Source: Gemmatimonadota bacterium
GTDB lineage: Bacteria > Gemmatimonadota > Gemmatimonadetes > Longimicrobiales > Gaopeijiaceae
NCBI GenBank assembly: GCA_009838975.1
Contig: VXQO01000145.1
Location: forward strand, 1 to 53,472
Reading direction: 5' to 3'
DNA: 53,472 nucleotides
A program made the position numbers and the translations under genes. The notes below the pieces were generated by a model, which worked only from the letters and a program-made list of their open reading frames with translations, made no database searches and was not told the origin of the DNA. Of this stretch, positions 33,775 through 42,136 are shown one piece after another. Positions within the stretch are counted from its first letter, which is position 1. The number at the start of each line of letters is the position of its first letter.

Positions 33775-34926
33775 TCAGGCATGCATCGCGGAAAAAAGCG
33801 CCTGGTGGGATGTCACGATGCGCTCCAGGGCCTCCTGGTCGGGTTCCAGCGACCACTCCCCGCGCTCGGCGGTACCTCCCAGCACGATCCCGTCGCTGCG
33901 CGGCTGCATGTGGATGCCGAGCCCGCCGCGGGAAGGCCCGGGTCCCCCGAAGGTTCCGTAGTCGACTTCGGGCTGGGGCACCAGCACGGTCAGCTGGCCC
34001 TTCACGGGGACCAGTTCGGCGTCACCGAAGAGATCACGCGCCCCGAGGCCCGTGCAGTTGATCACGAGGGCCTCTTCCAGCGCCACCAGTTCGCTCGGCT
34101 CGGTGAACTTGCGGATGACGATGCGTCCGCCGAAGTCGATGACGTCGCGCACGAGAGCCTCGAGGTAGATCGAGGGCTCGATGCGCATCTGGGTGCGGCG
34201 GGTCGCGTAGCGGGTCGGGAAGGGGTGCTCGCCGGGGCCGAGCCGGGTCGTGCCCGTACGCAGGTGCGCCGGAAGCAGCGAAGGGCGCTCCGGCTCACGG
34301 TCTGCCTGTCGCGGGCGGGGCTCGTTGTTGCTCAGTGCAAAGCTGCGGATCCACGACACGCCGTATCCCCGCCCGACCAGGAGCTGCAGCTGGCGGTAGG
34401 AAATCTCGACGGCTTCGCGGAACTGCGCGTCCCAGGCGGGAGTCCGTAGATCGCCGTCGACGAGCCCCGACGTTGGGGTGAAGCCGGCGAGTGACATGTT
34501 CGAGGTCGTGTTCGGGGGCACCGTCGTGGCGTAGATGGTGACCCGGAATCCGCGGCGCTGGAGCTGACGCGCACAGGTGAGCCCCACAACCCCACAGCCG
34601 ATCACCGCCGCGGCGCGGCTGTCGTGTTCGAGGGCCATGTCGGCGGCCATCTGTCCCGTGCCCCACGAAATCGACATGCCCGCGCCCCCGTGGCCGTAGT
34701 TGTGGATCACGGTGGTCCCGCCGAGCCGTTCGGCGCGCAGCACGAATCCGGAGGGTCGATGTGGCCGCAGGCCCACGGTGGTGCGGATGACACGATCCCA
34801 ATCCGCCCGAACCGGTGCCAGAACAAGCGAAGGCCGGTCCACGGACCACGAGCGCACCGAGCACGCGCCCAGCCCGCTCCCGATCAGGCTCATGCCGCCG
34901 ATCTTCAGCATTGTTCTTCGGTCCAC
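33775..34926 (-). CDS. Circularly permuted D-amino-acid-oxidase-like flavoprotein
   Basis: 383 residues from a GTG with GGAGG upstream. MDRRTMLKIGGMSLIGSGLGACS is a Tat-type signal with a possible lipobox Cys22, so it is probably exported. Residues 50-95 (VGLRPHRPSG...VIHNYGHGGAGMSISWG) are normally the C-terminal FAD-binding end of DAO/ThiO-family proteins, yet here they precede the Rossmann ADP-binding motif AAVIGCGVVGLTCARQL (108-122). The protein then runs through the substrate domain (INCTGLGARDLFG, VKGQLTVLVPQ) and ends at GGTAERGEWS. This order is a circular permutation of canonical DAO. It heads the demethylation operon. A D-amino acid or a secondary amine (sarcosine-like) is the likely substrate. 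Confidence 0.85.
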   Translation of the reverse strand: MDRRTMLKIGGMSLIGSGLGACSVRSWSVDRPSLVLAPVRADWDRVIRTTVGLRPHRPSGFVLRAERLGGTTVIHNYGHGGAGMSISWGTGQMAADMALEHDSRAAAVIGCGVVGLTCARQLQRRGFRVTIYATTVPPNTTSNMSLAGFTPTSGLVDGDLRTPAWDAQFREAVEISYRQLQLLVGRGYGVSWIRSFALSNNEPRPRQADREPERPSLLPAHLRTGTTRLGPGEHPFPTRYATRRTQMRIEPSIYLEALVRDVIDFGGRIVIRKFTEPSELVALEEALVINCTGLGARDLFGDAELVPVKGQLTVLVPQPEVDYGTFGGPGPSRGGLGIHMQPRSDGIVLGGTAERGEWSLEPDQEALERIVTSHQALFSAMHA

Positions 34927-35103
34927 CAGCCGCCTCCGGCCGAGTCATTCGTGGCACACGCCATTGCGGATACCCATCTTGGTCCGCACGACCACGGACG
35001 GCAACTTGCGACGCCCGCGGTAGATGGGCGATTCGAGGCGGCGCGGCTATTGCCAGCTTCAGGAGCGGCCCACACGTTGAGAACACCTCCAACCACCCCG
35101 CGC
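34927..35103. promoter_or_regulatory. Divergent promoter region
   Basis: 177 bases between the exported oxidase gene and the DUF2891 gene, expected to hold both promoters. No clear palindrome, hairpin or ribosome site for the rightward gene was seen. Confidence 0.3.
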
Positions 35104-36345
35104 ATGGCCCCACCGATCGTCCCGGCAACGCTCCTCACCGGGGCGGTTCTGTTGTTCTCTGCCAGTTGTGCGCGCGAAGAGCTTGCCGATCGTCCGATCG
35201 AAATGGCCACGAAGCCCGAAGGGACGGCCGGGGGTGTGGAGTTGGAGGGCGGGCCCGCGGTCCTGGACCTGGAGCGAGCCCTTGCGCTTGCCGCCATGCC
35301 GTTGTCGTGCGTCGACCGTCCGCACGCACTCCGTCCGGACCGCGAGGGGTACCTGGACGATGTCGCGTACACCCGCCGCCGGGGCTTCGAGCAGGAGCGC
35401 GCCTTCTACGGCTGCTGGGACTGGCACTCGGCGGTGAACTCGACGTGGGCGATGGTTCGCCTGCTCAAGGAGGTGCCCGGGTTGCCGGTCGGGCCGCTGA
35501 TCCGCGAGAAGCTCAGGGATCACCTTTCCGAGGCTGCGATGCAGGGCGAGCTGGCGTACCTCACCGACAATCCTTCGTTCGAACGGCCCTACGGCTGGGC
35601 CTGGCTGCTGCTGCTACAGGCGGAGTTCGCGTCCTGGGACGATCCCGACGCGCTCACGTGGGCCGCGCGGCTCGAGCCCGCAACCAGCCTGGTGGCCGAG
35701 CGGCTGGCGGCCTACCTGGGGGAGTTGGAGGGGCCGGTGCGGACCGGGGTGCATCCGAATACCGCCTTCGCGGTCGCGATGAGCCTGCAGGCCGCGGCCA
35801 TGCGCGCACGTCCCGAGCTCGAGGTGGCGCTGCGCGACGCCGCTGTCCGCTTCTTCTCGGACGATCGCCGCTGTCCAACCGCCTACGAGCCCGGGCGTTC
35901 CGACTTCGTGTCGCCCTGTCTCGAAGAAGCGGCGCTGATGGGCATGGTGATGGAGCGCGACGCCTACGTCGCGTGGCTGGACGACTTTCTTCCACCCCTC
36001 GATTCCGACGAGTTCGCGTCGCTGCGGGATCCGGCCGCGGCGGGACAGGCGGAGGGTGCGCCGTCGGAGGGAGGGGCCGTGATCACCAACGACTCGCTGC
36101 GGGCGGTTTTGGGGGCGCGTTCGCACCTCATCGGGCTGGCGTTCACGCGGGCGGACGCGATGCTGCGGATTGCCGGCGCCCTGCCTGCGGACGATGCGCG
36201 CGTCGAGGGCTTGCGCGCGCTGGCCGAGGAGCATGCGCGGGCGGGTTTCGAGACGATGTTCGACGCAGACTATGCGGGTTCGCACTGGATCGGCTCGTTT
36301 GCGGTCAAGTACCTGGTTGAGGCCATGAAGGGAGGCTTTGGATGA
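35104..36345 (+). CDS. DUF2891 lipoprotein
   Basis: 413 residues. A signal peptide ends in a lipobox (LLFSASC), predicting an outer- or inner-membrane lipoprotein. The body matches DUF2891: YGCWDWHSAVNSTWAMVRLLK, YLTDNPSFERPYGWAWLLLL, TGVHPNTAFA, SDFVSPCLEEAALM and SHWIGSFAVKYL, an alpha/alpha-toroid-like fold with unknown enzyme activity. It overlaps the following serine-hydrolase start by four bases (ATGA), so the two are translationally coupled. The start at 35104 lacks an obvious ribosome site; a TTG slightly upstream is possible. Confidence 0.88.
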   Translation: MAPPIVPATLLTGAVLLFSASCAREELADRPIEMATKPEGTAGGVELEGGPAVLDLERALALAAMPLSCVDRPHALRPDREGYLDDVAYTRRRGFEQERAFYGCWDWHSAVNSTWAMVRLLKEVPGLPVGPLIREKLRDHLSEAAMQGELAYLTDNPSFERPYGWAWLLLLQAEFASWDDPDALTWAARLEPATSLVAERLAAYLGELEGPVRTGVHPNTAFAVAMSLQAAAMRARPELEVALRDAAVRFFSDDRRCPTAYEPGRSDFVSPCLEEAALMGMVMERDAYVAWLDDFLPPLDSDEFASLRDPAAAGQAEGAPSEGGAVITNDSLRAVLGARSHLIGLAFTRADAMLRIAGALPADDARVEGLRALAEEHARAGFETMFDADYAGSHWIGSFAVKYLVEAMKGGFG

Positions 36346-37565
36346 AGAGATTGACGAGAGCCGGCGGTGGTCTGTCCGCGGCCGTTTCGTGGGCAGCGGC
36401 GGTGGTCGTGGCGGCGGCCTGGGTGGTGCCGGCGGGCGCGCAGGGGCCGGTGGTTACCCGCGGCGAGCCGGCCGATGTCGGCATGTCGGCGGGGGTGCTC
36501 GCCGGGGGCGTGGCGCTGTACGAGGAGGCGATCGCCCGCGGGGATCTGGTCGGCGCGGTGCTGCTCGTGGCGAAGGACGGGAAGGTCGTCCTGCACGAGG
36601 CGCTTGGCTGGCGGGACCGGGCACGCGACATCCCGATGGAACCGAACACGCTCTTCCGGATGGCGTCGAACACCAAGCCGGTGGTCGCGACGGGCATTGC
36701 GATGCTCGTAGAGGACGGAGAGCTGGCCTACGGCGACCTCGTTCGCGAGCACATGCCGTCGTGGGACAACTACCGGGCCGGGTTCATCAACATCGGCCAT
36801 CTGCTGTCACATTCCAGCGGGTTGAGGATCCCCACCCTCTTCCTGCAGCCGTACATGCGGCCGTCGGCGCAGCACCCGGACGCGCCCACCCTGCAGCTGG
36901 AGGCGGCGCGGTTCGGTCCCGTCGGCGCGGAGGTCGCGCCGGGCACGAGCTACAGCTACAACAACCCCGGCTACAACACCCTCGGCGCGCTCGTCGAGAT
37001 GGCCTCGGGCATGCAGATGGACGCCTACCTGGACCGGGAGCTGTACACGCCGCTGGGGATGCACGACAGCTACCACCACGAGATCGACGAGAAGATGGAC
37101 GGCAAGCTCGACCGCATGTCGGTGGTCTACTACGAACGCGACGGCGAGGGTGGCTGGGCGCCCGGCTGGACCCCGGGCGATCCGCCGCAGGTCCCATTCG
37201 TGCGCGCCTCGGGCGGGATGATCTCGACGGCCGACGACTATGTGATCTTCTGCCAGATGTTCCTGAACGGCGGGGTGTACGACGGGAGGCGGTATCTGTC
37301 CGAGGAGAGCGTGGAGTTGATGACGTCGCCGAAGATCCGCACCAACCCGGGGTCGGCTGGACCGGCCAGCCATTACGGGTACGGGTGGTCGGTCTCCGCA
37401 GAGGGCGTGTTCTCGCACGGCGGCTCGGACGGGACGAACGCCTTCGTGGATCCGGACCGGCAGATGATCGTGCTGGTGTTCACCCAGACGCCCCGGGGCA
37501 ACAACCCGGTGGGGCGGTTCATGGAGCTGGTGTACCAGGCTATCGAGCCAGGTGTAGTTCAATGA
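36342..37565 (+). CDS. Secreted beta-lactamase-family serine hydrolase
   Basis: 407 residues. The signal peptide ends at PAGAQG (about 34). The class C beta-lactamase/DD-peptidase elements are SNTK (Ser109, Lys112), Tyr-Asn-Asn in SYSYNNPGYN near 205, and a KTG-equivalent in SHGGSDG. The family covers esterases, D-aminopeptidases and penicillin-binding-like enzymes; the substrate cannot be read from the sequence. It is coupled to the upstream DUF2891 gene and overlaps the convergent serine-hydrolase gene by 26 bases at its 3' end. Confidence 0.92.
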   Translation: MKRLTRAGGGLSAAVSWAAAVVVAAAWVVPAGAQGPVVTRGEPADVGMSAGVLAGGVALYEEAIARGDLVGAVLLVAKDGKVVLHEALGWRDRARDIPMEPNTLFRMASNTKPVVATGIAMLVEDGELAYGDLVREHMPSWDNYRAGFINIGHLLSHSSGLRIPTLFLQPYMRPSAQHPDAPTLQLEAARFGPVGAEVAPGTSYSYNNPGYNTLGALVEMASGMQMDAYLDRELYTPLGMHDSYHHEIDEKMDGKLDRMSVVYYERDGEGGWAPGWTPGDPPQVPFVRASGGMISTADDYVIFCQMFLNGGVYDGRRYLSEESVELMTSPKIRTNPGSAGPASHYGYGWSVSAEGVFSHGGSDGTNAFVDPDRQMIVLVFTQTPRGNNPVGRFMELVYQAIEPGVVQ

Positions 37566-38952
37566 GGCGTCCGGCCGCTTCGTCGGTCGCCTCGAAGGCG
37601 GTTTCGCCGCCCTGATTCGTTGCCACCAGCACCGCGAAGTCCCTCTCGGGCGCCATCCAGACCACGGCGTACCAGCGCAGGTTGCTGCCGGAGTGGGCCA
37701 GGGCGCGTCCCCCCGCCCACTGCCGGTTTGTGACGACCCACCCTGACGCGTAGCTGAACCCTTCGGCCGGGGTGTGCAGCCGCTGGATTGACTCGGGCTG
37801 AAGCAGGTCGGCCCGGCCCTGTTCGCCGGCCAGGTGCATCGCGATGTAGCGTCCCAGGTCCTGCATCGTGGCGTGCACCGTCCCTGCGGGGCCGAGACCC
37901 GGCGGGTTGTCGGCACGTGGATCGCCCGGTTCCAGTGCGAACCTGCCGGTGCCCTGCCCCAGGTGCCCGCGGGGCTGGTCCATGGCGCCCGGGACTCCCG
38001 GAGCGCCGAAGCCCGTGTCGTCCATGCCCAGGGGCGCGAAAAGGCGGGTGCGAACGAGGGTCTCCCATTGCTGGCCGGTCAAGGCTTCGAGCGCCGCGCC
38101 CGCGATCATGTAGCCTACGTTGGAGTAGTGGTAGGTCTGGAGCGGCGTGAACTCGGGGGCCGTGCCGAGGACCTCCAGCGCGAAGGCGCGGCGCTGCGCG
38201 GGCAGCGGGTCCGTGTTGTCGAGCATCTGCGTCCAGGTCGAGAACTGGCCGATCTCGTTGGTGAAGCCGCCGCGGTGGGCGAGGATCGGCTCGATGGGGA
38301 CCGGGCGCAGGTCGGGGTGAATGTCGGGGAAGGCGGGGAAGGCGGCTGCCAGCGTGGTCGTCCACTCCAGGGCGCCCTCCTCGACGAGGATCGCGGCAAG
38401 GGTGGACGTCATCGACTTCGTGATGGAACCCAGGTGCCATTTGTCATGGATCGTGACCGGGACGAGGGACCCGTGCGCCCGGGTGCCGGCGGCACCCACG
38501 GCGACGAGCCGGTCACTGGTGACGATCGCGCCGGCGAGTCCGATGAGGCCGTGCCGCTGGCGCACATCGAGGAGCAGCGCGGAGATCGGAGACGCGGTGA
38601 CGGTCAGGGTGGCGGTACCCGTCGCCCCCTGGCTTGTGGCGGTGACGGTTGGCGTGCCGGGTCGCGCGCCCGTCACCAGGCCATCCTCGCGGATCCACGC
38701 CTGGCCGGCCTGCGACGTCGACCAGGTGACGGCGGGGTTGGCGACCGGCTGGCCGCCGGCGTCGGTCACGGTCGCCGTGAAGCGGACGGTGTCGCCCACC
38801 TCGACGGACGCGGTGGCGGGAGTCACCCGGACGGTGGCCGTGGGGGTGGGGGGAGCAACGGGCGTCGTGGGATCGTCGGCACTCCCGCACGCGGCCGCAA
38901 GGAGCGCAACGGCCACGCCTACGGTTGGCAGCGGTGGGTGGACGGTCCGCAC
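37540..38952 (-). CDS. Lipoprotein serine hydrolase with Ig-like domain
   Basis: 470 residues. Lipobox VALLAAAC (Cys22), a Pro/Thr linker, then a BIG2-type Ig-like domain (VRVTPATASVEVGDTVRFTATV...TLTVTA, about 40-120). The catalytic domain from 125 has SITK (Ser176, Lys179), YSN in YHYSNVGYM and HSGSN near the C-terminus, all of the class C beta-lactamase fold. The Ig domain probably holds the enzyme off the membrane. It overlaps the convergent serine hydrolase by 26 bases, so the genes are 3'-antisense. No close sequence identity to that neighbour is seen beyond the family motifs. Confidence 0.92.
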   Translation of the reverse strand: MRTVHPPLPTVGVAVALLAAACGSADDPTTPVAPPTPTATVRVTPATASVEVGDTVRFTATVTDAGGQPVANPAVTWSTSQAGQAWIREDGLVTGARPGTPTVTATSQGATGTATLTVTASPISALLLDVRQRHGLIGLAGAIVTSDRLVAVGAAGTRAHGSLVPVTIHDKWHLGSITKSMTSTLAAILVEEGALEWTTTLAAAFPAFPDIHPDLRPVPIEPILAHRGGFTNEIGQFSTWTQMLDNTDPLPAQRRAFALEVLGTAPEFTPLQTYHYSNVGYMIAGAALEALTGQQWETLVRTRLFAPLGMDDTGFGAPGVPGAMDQPRGHLGQGTGRFALEPGDPRADNPPGLGPAGTVHATMQDLGRYIAMHLAGEQGRADLLQPESIQRLHTPAEGFSYASGWVVTNRQWAGGRALAHSGSNLRWYAVVWMAPERDFAVLVATNQGGETAFEATDEAAGRLIELHLAR

Positions 38953-38970
38953 GGCGCCTCCTCCGCGCCG

Positions 38971-39951
38971 TCAGGCGGCTCCGCGTTTTCGCCAATACCG
39001 CGCCAGCCCCCACCACGAATCGAAGAACCCCGAGGCGGTCGCATACAGCGCCATGTGCCCTTCGGGGATCTTCTCGCCGAGCCGCGCGGTCACCCAGTCC
39101 GAGAAGGTGTGGGCACGCCTGCGGTCGTCGGCGAAGCTCGAGTCGCCGAGGGAGTCGCGCACCCAACCGGCCCACGCGTCCAATTCCGCGCTCAGTGCGG
39201 CGAAGTGCGACCGGCGAGCCCGGTACGGGCCGAAGTGCGTGGCGACGATCCGCTCCGGCTCCCACGCCATCACCCTTCCCATGCTCGCCTTCCACAGCTC
39301 CACATCGATGTCGGGGGGTGGAGTCACGGGGATCGTCGGTCCGCCCCGGATGCGTATGCCGCCCACGTCGCCCACCCACGCCGTCCCGGTCGCGGCCTCG
39401 AAGTAGGCGACGTGGTGCTTGGCGTGTCCGGGCACGTACCCGACCTCGAAGCGGCGGCCGCCCAGCGAGACCACGTCACCCTCGTCGACGACGCGGAGCG
39501 ACGCGCGCGGCACGGGGAGGAACTCACCCCAAAGGGTGGCCATTGCGTCGCCGTAGATGCGGCCGGCCGAGGCGAGCAGGCGGGACGGGTCGGCCATGTG
39601 GGGCGCGCCGACCGCGTGCACGTGGACGATCGCGCCGGGAGCCTCCCGCACGATGGCGCCGGCCGCCGTCGCGTGGTCGAGGTGGATGTGTGAGAGGAGG
39701 ATGGCGCGCACGTCTTGCAGGCTGTGCCCCAGTTCCGCGAGGCCGGCACGCAGGGCGTCCAGGCGCGCCTCCGGGCCGGTGTCGACCAGCGCGATCCCGC
39801 CCTGCGGGAGTTCCAGCACGCCAACCCCGATGATCGTGGCGCGATCCTGGAAGTGCACATCCACCAGCGCCGCGCCACCGCCGATGCCATGCGCGGTCGC
39901 GGTCCCCGGGTCGGTGCGGCGGCCCTCCCGCAGGCTCCCCGTGACAGTCAC
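38971..39951 (-). CDS. MBL-fold metallohydrolase
   Basis: 326 residues from a GTG at 39951 that overlaps the S9 peptidase stop as GTGA. The metallo-beta-lactamase motif LSHIHLDH (His88, His90, Asp92, His93), a further metal His in GYVPGHAKHH and the Asp in WVGDVGGIR are all present. No signal peptide, so cytoplasmic. The fold covers hydrolases of thioesters, lactones, nucleotides and sulfates; no subtype motif is clear. The longer open frame upstream runs antisense through the peptidase gene and is rejected. Transcribed with the S9 peptidase. Confidence 0.9.
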   Translation of the reverse strand: MTVTGSLREGRRTDPGTATAHGIGGGAALVDVHFQDRATIIGVGVLELPQGGIALVDTGPEARLDALRAGLAELGHSLQDVRAILLSHIHLDHATAAGAIVREAPGAIVHVHAVGAPHMADPSRLLASAGRIYGDAMATLWGEFLPVPRASLRVVDEGDVVSLGGRRFEVGYVPGHAKHHVAYFEAATGTAWVGDVGGIRIRGGPTIPVTPPPDIDVELWKASMGRVMAWEPERIVATHFGPYRARRSHFAALSAELDAWAGWVRDSLGDSSFADDRRRAHTFSDWVTARLGEKIPEGHMALYATASGFFDSWWGLARYWRKRGAA

Positions 39952-42008
39952 GCGCCGCCCTGGTCGGTCGTCATCGGGTCCTTGTGGCTTCCCCACTGCT
40001 CGAACCACTTCCTCAGGTAGAGCTGTGTGCGGAGGAAGTTGGACGGGCGTCGGCTTGTGCCGTGCCACTCGCCCTGGAAGCGTACCATCACCGTAGGGAC
40101 GCCCAGATACTGCAGCGCCTGGTACATCTCCTCCGTCTGCGGCATGGGGGTGCGGATGTCCATCTCGCCGGTGAGGAACATTGTGGGCGTGGTGACGTTG
40201 CCGACGTAGAAGATGGACGACCGGTCGATCCACTCGGCGGGGTCCTCCCAGAAGGGCTTTTCGAAGGTGCGGAAGTAGCTGATCGCGTCCGACGTGCCCA
40301 TCGCCGAGATCCAGTTTACGATGGGGCAGTTGGCGGACGCGGCGCGGAAGCGGTCGGTGTTGCCCACGATGTAGCTGGTCAGGATGCCGCCACCGGAGCA
40401 CCCGTAGACGAAGACGTTCTTCTCGTCGACGTAGCCGCGCGCGAGCATCTCGTCGACGCCGTTCATGAGGTCGGGGAAGTCGGCCCCGGGGTAATCGTGG
40501 TTTATCGCGTTGGCGAACTCGGTGCCGTAGCCGGTGGAGCCGCGGGGATTGGTGTAGAGGACGACGTAGTCGTTCGCGGCGTGCTCCTGAAACGCGAAGT
40601 TGAAGCCCCCGTTGTACATGGCGTGCGGACCGCCGTGGATGACGAGCATCATGGGGTACTCGCGCGAAGGGTCGAAGTCGGGCGGCTTCACGATCCACCC
40701 CTGGATCTGGAAGTCGTCGGTCGAGTCGTACCAGATCTCTTCGACTTCGCCGAGCTGCACGTGGCCCAGGACGTCGGAGTTGACGTCGGTAAGACGGGTC
40801 ACTGCCTCAGGCGTGGTGAGGTTGAAGCGGTAGATGTCGCCGGGCTCGTGGGCGCTGGCGATCGTGCCCACCGCGACACCGTCGCCGGAGAAGGTCGACA
40901 TCGCGAAGAGGTGCTCGCCCGATGTGAGCATGCTGACGCCCCGATCCAGCGACACGAAGTGGAGCTGACGGTAGCCGTCGCGGCTGACGTTGAAGTAGAG
41001 GCCGCCGCCGTCCGGCGCCCAGGTCATGGCGCCCACCTGGCGGTCGTAGTCGCCCGAGATGACGCGCGAGCCGGACCCATCGCGGTTCATGACGTGGATC
41101 CTGACGTTGCGGTATGTGTCGTCGTGGGCGTCGATGCCGGTGTAGGCGATGAGCGAGCCGTCGGGAGAGGGCACGGGCGCATTGTCGGGACCGCGGCGGC
41201 TGGTCAGCTGGCGGATCTCACCGCTGCCCACCGAGACGGCGTAGATCTCGGATTCCTGCCAGTGCTCCGGCCGGTCGGCGTCCTCGTGGCGGAACGATGT
41301 GAAGTAGATCTCGGTCCCGTCGGGACTCCACTCGATCGACGTGTGGTTCCAGTCCCCGTCGGTAAGCTGGCGGGGAGTGCCTCCTTCGGCGGGGACTACG
41401 AATACATGCGTCCATCCCGTGTCCACATAGCCGATGCCGTCCCGCTTGTAGGCCGGTCGCTCGACTACCTTGGGTTCGCGTTCCCACTGGGCGCCGTCCG
41501 GCCTGGCCGGCAGATCGACCCCGGCGAAGTCGGCGCGGTCGGACACCCGGCTCGTAAACGCGATCCAGTTTCCATCCGGGGACCAGCGGGGGTTGGATGG
41601 CCCGTTTTCAAGACGCGTGATCTGCGTGGTCAGGCCCTCGGCGTCCATCCAGCGGACATGGAGCTGCGAGCCGCCCGGGTCACCCGGCGCGGTGTAGAGG
41701 ATGCGGGTGCCGTCGGGCGACCAGGCGCCGCCGCCGCCGTCGACAAGGTGCCGCTTCCTGGATCCGTCGGCGTTCATCATCCACAGCGCCGACTCGCGCC
41801 GGTCGTTGCGCTTGTCGATCCACCCCCTGGTGTAAACGATCCGGGCGCCGTCAGGCGAGATCCGCGGGTTGGACACGCTCTCAATGTCCATGTACTGGTC
41901 CAGCGAGAGGCGCTGTTGGGCTGCGGCCGGGGCGGCAAACACGACGGCCGCGAGGGCAACGGGAAGGATGTTCGAGGGCAGGAGCGCAACGAGGCGGGGG
42001 CGAGTCAT
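39948..42008 (-). CDS. Exported S9-family prolyl-oligopeptidase-like peptidase
   Basis: 686 residues. Signal peptide to about AAAQQ (31). An N-terminal beta-propeller with WD40/TolB-like repeats (RISPDGARIVYTRG, PRWSPDGNWIAFTS, EWSPDGTEIYFTS and others) covers about 40-430. The alpha/beta hydrolase domain has the nucleophile Ser538 in YGCSGGG, an Asp in GEMDIRTP and a His in GEWHGTSRRPSN. Such periplasmic DPP/ACEP-like enzymes release dipeptides or acyl-aminoacyl residues. It is coupled to the MBL gene. A 22-bp motif shared with the oxidase promoter sits 47-68 bases upstream of the start. Confidence 0.93.
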   Translation of the reverse strand: MTRPRLVALLPSNILPVALAAVVFAAPAAAQQRLSLDQYMDIESVSNPRISPDGARIVYTRGWIDKRNDRRESALWMMNADGSRKRHLVDGGGGAWSPDGTRILYTAPGDPGGSQLHVRWMDAEGLTTQITRLENGPSNPRWSPDGNWIAFTSRVSDRADFAGVDLPARPDGAQWEREPKVVERPAYKRDGIGYVDTGWTHVFVVPAEGGTPRQLTDGDWNHTSIEWSPDGTEIYFTSFRHEDADRPEHWQESEIYAVSVGSGEIRQLTSRRGPDNAPVPSPDGSLIAYTGIDAHDDTYRNVRIHVMNRDGSGSRVISGDYDRQVGAMTWAPDGGGLYFNVSRDGYRQLHFVSLDRGVSMLTSGEHLFAMSTFSGDGVAVGTIASAHEPGDIYRFNLTTPEAVTRLTDVNSDVLGHVQLGEVEEIWYDSTDDFQIQGWIVKPPDFDPSREYPMMLVIHGGPHAMYNGGFNFAFQEHAANDYVVLYTNPRGSTGYGTEFANAINHDYPGADFPDLMNGVDEMLARGYVDEKNVFVYGCSGGGILTSYIVGNTDRFRAASANCPIVNWISAMGTSDAISYFRTFEKPFWEDPAEWIDRSSIFYVGNVTTPTMFLTGEMDIRTPMPQTEEMYQALQYLGVPTVMVRFQGEWHGTSRRPSNFLRTQLYLRKWFEQWGSHKDPMTTDQGGA

Positions 42009-42054
42009 GACGGTTCTCCTGGCAAGTCGGGCGTCTGAGAGAATTGTATGGAAA

Positions 42055-42076
42055 ACATTACAATATGTAATGCATG
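42055..42076 (-). promoter_or_regulatory. Palindromic operator upstream of the S9 peptidase
   Basis: A perfect dyad CATTACA-ATA-TGTAATG (42056-42072) with a 3-base centre. The 22-base block is identical at 19 of 22 positions to the operator at the multicopper oxidase start (1892-1913), in the same orientation to the gene. It overlaps a plausible -10 (TACATATT on the coding strand). The TACA-n3-TGTA core is BlaI/CopY-like. Repression of both genes by one regulator is an inference. Confidence 0.6.
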
Positions 42077-42136
42077 ATTGACATCACACGGGGATATGGC
42101 CGTCCCCCTACACATCCTGCACTCCGTTGACACGGA

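Noticed and set aside
39984-42038. A 684-residue open frame antisense to the S9 peptidase
   Set aside because: Valine-rich mirror of the peptidase; no ribosome site or recognisable fold, while the peptidase has its full catalytic triad.
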